Of a stretch of 64,000 bases of DNA, positions 62,309 to 64,000 are shown one piece after another (the first letter of the stretch is position 1; each line of letters begins with the position of its first letter). This DNA comes from an uncultured Clostridia bacterium (GTDB lineage Bacteria; Bacillota; Clostridia; UMGS1883). The notes beneath the pieces were generated by a model, which saw nothing but the letters and a program-made list of their open reading frames with translations, was not told where the DNA came from and did not search any database. Location: positions 61,468 through 125,467 of the forward strand of contig CANQRB010000007.1 in the NCBI GenBank assembly GCA_947626145.1. Direction: 5' to 3'. The position numbers and the translations under genes were made by a program.

Positions 62309-63409
62309 TTATTGATTGAAATATTGATTGATTTCTTTCATTCGTTCGCTCTGCCTTGTCTTAAACGGGCAGCGGCTGTCACAGTGACCGCACCCGATAC
62401 AGGCATCTGCCTTGATGGTTAGCTTATCGTAGTGCTCAGAGGCCATTTTGTCACCGGCCAAAGCCAGATCATAGTATTTGTTTACCAGCCCGATGTCGAT
62501 TCCCGCAGGACACGGCTGACAATGGTTGCAGTAAACACAGTTCCCCATAGCCGCAGCAGGCGTAAATTTTCCGATTACGGAATAGTCCTTTTCATTTTCC
62601 GGCGCGTCGGCAAAGCCTATCAGTTCCTGCAAATCGGTGAGATTTCGTACTCCGGGAACGACTGCAAGCACGCCGGGGCGGTCGAGGGCATACTGGATAT
62701 ACTGGTATCTTGTCATGGCAACGCCGAAAGGCGAGGTTTTTTCGTCCAACAGCTTCCCGCCGTGAAAAGGCTTCATCACCGAAATGCCCACGCCCATCGC
62801 CTCGCAGCGGCGGAACAGTGCCGCCCGCTCGGAATTTGTTCCAATGCCAAGCTCGTCGCCCTGCTCCAGATCGTAAGCGGGATTGATGGAAAACATCATC
62901 AAATCCGCGGGGATCGTATCAAGCACCCTTTGGGCGACTGACGGCGTGTGTGACGAAAAGCCCAAATGACGCACCTTTCCGGAGGCTTTCAGTTCTTTTA
63001 TGTAGTCAAGAACGCCAGCAGAAACAAGTTCGTCAAAGTCCTCGTCCTCGTCAACACAATGCAGAAAACCGAAGTCCGCATAATCCGTGCCCAGAGCTTC
63101 CATCTCCCAGGCAAAGGTTCGTTTTATCCTGTCCAAATCGCGTGACCAGCCGTACTCGCCTTTCTCGTTGTAGACCGCGCCGAAGTGGAGCTGGAACATC
63201 ACCTTTTCCCGCTGGCCCGCAATCGCTTTGCCGAAAGGGGCATATACATTCTGCCCACCGGCACAGAGGTCAAAGAAATTGATTCCATGTTCGATTGCGG
63301 TTCGGATGATCTGTTCAATCTCCGTATCGGAGCAGTTCTGTATTCCGCCCATACCGAGGCCGAGAACACAAATCCGCTCGCCGCCGTGCGGCAATTTTCT
63401 GTATTCCAT
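62309..63409 (-). CDS. Aldo/keto reductase with C-terminal 4Fe-4S domain
   Basis: The 366-residue protein has an AKR barrel (MEYRKLPHGGERICVLGLGM, EHGINFFDLCAGGQNVYAPF, DYADFGFLHCVDEDEDFDEL). A tail with two iron-sulfur cysteine sets follows (CVYCNHCQPCPAGIDIGLVN and ACIGCGHCDSRCPF). The catalytic Tyr position reads differently from classical AKRs (DLCAGGQNVY). The ribosome binding site is AGGAGG. Confidence 0.88.
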   Translation of the reverse strand: MEYRKLPHGGERICVLGLGMGGIQNCSDTEIEQIIRTAIEHGINFFDLCAGGQNVYAPFGKAIAGQREKVMFQLHFGAVYNEKGEYGWSRDLDRIKRTFAWEMEALGTDYADFGFLHCVDEDEDFDELVSAGVLDYIKELKASGKVRHLGFSSHTPSVAQRVLDTIPADLMMFSINPAYDLEQGDELGIGTNSERAALFRRCEAMGVGISVMKPFHGGKLLDEKTSPFGVAMTRYQYIQYALDRPGVLAVVPGVRNLTDLQELIGFADAPENEKDYSVIGKFTPAAAMGNCVYCNHCQPCPAGIDIGLVNKYYDLALAGDKMASEHYDKLTIKADACIGCGHCDSRCPFKTRQSERMKEINQYFNQ

Positions 63410-63421
63410 AATGACGACCTC

Positions 63422-63937
63422 CTAAACCGATTTTTTTGCCCACGCGGCAACCGTGCTTTCGGACCTTGCGGCATCCGCGCCGTGGACAGCGAGCCCTTTT
63501 CCAAAGGACGCGCCCACGCAGATTTTCTTCAGGTCACGCTCGCAGGAGCCGAGGCCGCTGCCCTCATGGGTCATGACGGCCATTACCTTTTTGCCGGCGA
63601 AATCCAGCTTTTCAAGCTGGGTGAACACCGCCATCGGGAAAGTTCCCCACCAGCATGGGCCGCAGACGAAGATGTTGTCATAGCCGTCAATGCTGTCAAG
63701 GTACTTCTTCAGCTCCGGTCTTGCCTGTTCGCGCAGTTCTTTCTTTGCCTCGTCAATGCAGGCATAATAGTCTACCGCGTATTCCTTTACCGTCTCAATC
63801 TGAAACAGGTCGCCGCCCACTGCCTTTTGAATGAACTCCGCCACAGTCTCCGTGTTGCCCTTGGCGATGTTCTTGATACCTCCATTCCAGTAATTTTCTC
63901 CTTTGCGAGAGTAGTAGATGATGAGATTCTTAGCCAT
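63422..63937 (-). CDS. Flavodoxin
   Basis: The 171-residue cytoplasmic protein has no signal peptide, starts MAKNLIIYYSRKGENYWNGG and shows IAKGNTETVAEFIQ, CGPCWWGTFPMAVFTQLEKL and THEGSGLGSCERDL, a flavodoxin_4-type FMN carrier. The ribosome binding site is AGGAGG. It heads the cassette flavodoxin, 4Fe-4S AKR, SDR, AKR and could supply electrons to the reductases. Confidence 0.9.
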   Translation of the reverse strand: MAKNLIIYYSRKGENYWNGGIKNIAKGNTETVAEFIQKAVGGDLFQIETVKEYAVDYYACIDEAKKELREQARPELKKYLDSIDGYDNIFVCGPCWWGTFPMAVFTQLEKLDFAGKKVMAVMTHEGSGLGSCERDLKKICVGASFGKGLAVHGADAARSESTVAAWAKKSV

Positions 63938-63961
63938 GATAAATTCCTCCTAAACTTTGTT

Positions 63962-64000
63962 TTATCTTCCTGTCATTTTTTCCATTTCCGGGGCGTACCG
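63962..64000 (-). CDS. C-terminal end of an unidentified gene (partial)
   Basis: The minus frame from the right edge reads RYAPEMEKMTGR and stops at TAA 63962-63964, 24 bases before the flavodoxin start. Too little is visible to name it; the spacing suggests the same operon. Confidence 0.4.
   Translation of the reverse strand, partial: RYAPEMEKMTGR

Overview
The window looks like the chromosome of an anaerobic, gut-type Clostridia (Bacillota). The evidence is strong AGGAGG ribosome binding sites, many lipoproteins, copper-amine-oxidase-N 'stalk' domains, BspA-type leucine-rich repeats, flavodoxins instead of ferredoxins, ferredoxin-type aldo/keto reductases and Clostridia-style mobile elements. 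No rRNA gene and no complete tRNA was seen. Most genes run on the minus strand. Base composition is moderately GC-rich, except for clearly AT-rich islands at about 35-41 kb and in parts of 53-56 kb.

Layout. 1-1.1 kb: an Rpn-family nuclease cut by the window edge and the 3' remnant of a Big_2 surface protein. 1.2-6.5 kb: a large leucine-rich-repeat surface protein behind a structured, terminator-bearing leader. 6.7-12.9 kb: an exported redox/hydrolase cluster (DUF362-flavodoxin fusion, aldo/keto reductase, CuAO_N-flavodoxin lipoprotein, alpha/beta hydrolase lipoprotein, iron alcohol dehydrogenase). 13.3-21.6 kb: XRE and LysR regulators, a YraQ/ArsP-like permease, the nickel-pincer cofactor genes larC, larB and larE, two small membrane proteins and an exported CuAO_N-DUF362 protein. 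21.6-34.6 kb: two paralogous two-component systems, the second with a frameshifted regulator, flanking an operon of three very large multidomain hydrolase lipoproteins.

34.8-42.5 kb is a decayed mobilizable island: LysR pseudogene, MobC/relaxase pieces, excisionase, type I methylase and specificity subunits with a 24-bp repeat array, and a broken serine recombinase. 42.5-49.4 kb is a second small element with toxin-antitoxin genes and a DnaD/DnaC replication module plus repressor. It may be bounded by tRNA-Ser-like fragments. 49.4-51.8 kb: truncated AlbA/helicase-like gene, sugar acetyltransferase, a miniature foldback transposon and an ECF S component. 51.8-64 kb: a second exported flavodoxin/DUF362 cluster with a near-copy of the permease, then two parallel cassettes of flavodoxin, 4Fe-4S aldo/keto reductase and SDR around a TetR gene.

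How the genes may work together. One domain set (CuAO_N repeats, flavodoxin, DUF362, hydrolases and an unnamed module ending in a W-x(5-6)-PL motif) is shuffled among at least eight exported proteins. The DUF362 domains carry an H-x9-K-x15-H pattern with the same spacing as His174, Lys184 and His200 of lactate racemase LarA. The cofactor genes larEBC lie nearby, but no larA is present. My main hypothesis is that the DUF362 proteins are LarA-like nickel-pincer enzymes served by larEBC, with flavodoxins, reductases and hydrolases acting on related substrates. Three promoters of the cluster share one LysR-type operator architecture. This is inference from sequence and context only.
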